From positions 1-7,333 of the forward strand of contig JANJSW010000285.1 in assembly GCA_024711415.1 (NCBI GenBank): a stretch of 7,333 nt of DNA, in the 5' to 3' direction. The stretch is from Thermomonas sp. GTDB lineage: Bacteria > Pseudomonadota > Gammaproteobacteria > Xanthomonadales > Xanthomonadaceae. Shown here piece by piece: positions 6,902-7,333 of this stretch. The number at the start of each line of letters is the position of its first letter. Positions within the stretch are counted from its first letter, which is position 1. Under the pieces are notes generated by a model. The model was not told the DNA's origin. It saw nothing but the letters and a program-made list of their open reading frames with translations, and ran no database searches. The position numbers and the translations under genes are program-made.

Positions 6902-7333
6902 GTCGGGTTCCACTGCAGGAAATTGGCCAGCAACCGCGCGCCGGTGGCGGAAGATCGCTCGGGGTGGAACTGCGCGCCGGCCACGCGTCCACGCGCAACC
7001 ACCGCCGCGAAACGTTCGCCGTGGCGACAGGCGGCGATGCAATCGTCGGTGACGGGCGCGGCATAGCCGTGCACGAAATAGGCGCGCGCATCGCTGCCGA
7101 TGCCGTCGAGAAGCGGCGATGCGGCGACCTGCTCGAGCGTGTTCCAGCCCATGTGCGGCACCCGCAGGCCCGGCCCGCCGGCGAGTTTTCGCACCCGCCC
7201 TGGCAGCAGGCCAAGGCAGCCCACGCCGCCTTCCTCGGAGGATTCGAACAGCAGCTGCATGCCCAGGCAGATGCCCAGCAGCGGCACCTGCAACGCCGGC
7301 AGCACCTCGGCGAAACCGCGCTCGCGCAGCAGC
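6898..7333 (-). CDS. hisH: Imidazole glycerol-phosphate synthase, glutamine amidotransferase subunit, 5' end cut by window edge
   Basis: HisH is the class-I glutamine amidotransferase that frees ammonia from glutamine for HisF. The frame is open to the right edge (base 7332), so the start lies outside; 144 residues are visible of about 200, and the first ones read [15 protein letters not shown]. The catalytic cysteine is in [18 protein letters not shown] (Cys codon 7269-7267), and the histidine and glutamate of the triad are in FHPERS (His 7966-type position is at 6966-6964, Glu at 6960-6958). HMGWN, a conserved HisH motif near the HisF interface, is also present. A GTG at 7305 exists but would remove the family's N-terminal fold. 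TGA at 6900-6898 overlaps the hisA start. Confidence 0.96.
   Translation of the reverse strand, partial: LLRERGFAEVLPALQVPLLGICLGMQLLFESSEEGGVGCLGLLPGRVRKLAGGPGLRVPHMGWNTLEQVAASPLLDGIGSDARAYFVHGYAAPVTDDCIAACRHGERFAAVVARGRVAGAQFHPERSSATGARLLANFLQWNPT

Noticed and set aside
1..7333. CRISPR arrays, tRNA or rRNA genes, insertion sequences, phage or toxin-antitoxin genes
   Set aside because: I found no regularly spaced direct repeats, no cloverleaf-like sequence, no transposase or integrase motifs, and almost no non-coding space; the largest gap inside the window is 98 bp.

Overview
The window is a GC-rich, gene-dense stretch of bacterial chromosome. I recognise eight protein genes, two of them cut by the window edges. 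The gene order HisH-HisA-HisF-HisIE with a fused bifunctional HisIE, the very high third-position GC, and the -10 boxes sitting directly against start codons fit a gammaproteobacterium of the Xanthomonadaceae/Lysobacteraceae type (Xanthomonas, Stenotrophomonas, Lysobacter, Luteimonas and relatives). That placement is an inference from gene content; no rRNA or species marker is present.

Layout. Positions 1-1369 (+) hold the 3' part of mtnC (enolase-phosphatase E1 of methionine salvage). Its stop overlaps a TTG start of a ten-helix EamA/YddG-type exporter. A 98-bp convergent gap with short GC hairpins follows. Positions 1468-2871 (-) encode an exported calcineurin-like metallophosphoesterase with a C-terminal MetallophosC-type domain. 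Only 51 bp separate it from a divergent gene at 2923-4773 (+), a membrane diguanylate cyclase with a signal peptide, a periplasmic 7TMR-DISMED2-type sensor, a 7TM-DISM membrane block, a coiled coil and a GGDEF domain with an intact GGEEF motif. This ends 24 bp from the end of the histidine operon, which reads leftward (-) from the right edge: hisH (5' end missing), hisA, hisF, hisIE. All four his genes overlap by 4 to 7 bases.

How the genes work together. HisH/HisF form the imidazole glycerol-phosphate synthase, HisA supplies its substrate PRFAR, and HisIE catalyses the two steps before HisA, so the operon end covers a continuous block of histidine biosynthesis. The mtnC-exporter pair and the phosphoesterase/cyclase divergent pair are separate transcription units. 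The cyclase probably turns an envelope signal into c-di-GMP; its signal and its targets cannot be read here.

Novelty. Most of the window is ordinary core metabolism. I do not see an undescribed multi-gene system, mobile element, CRISPR array or RNA gene. The points most worth a second look are the compact divergent promoter region (two -10 boxes placed for leaderless mRNAs, with an inverted repeat over one start), the degenerate I-site of the cyclase, and the perfect 14-bp palindrome that fills most of the 24-bp gap between the cyclase and hisIE.
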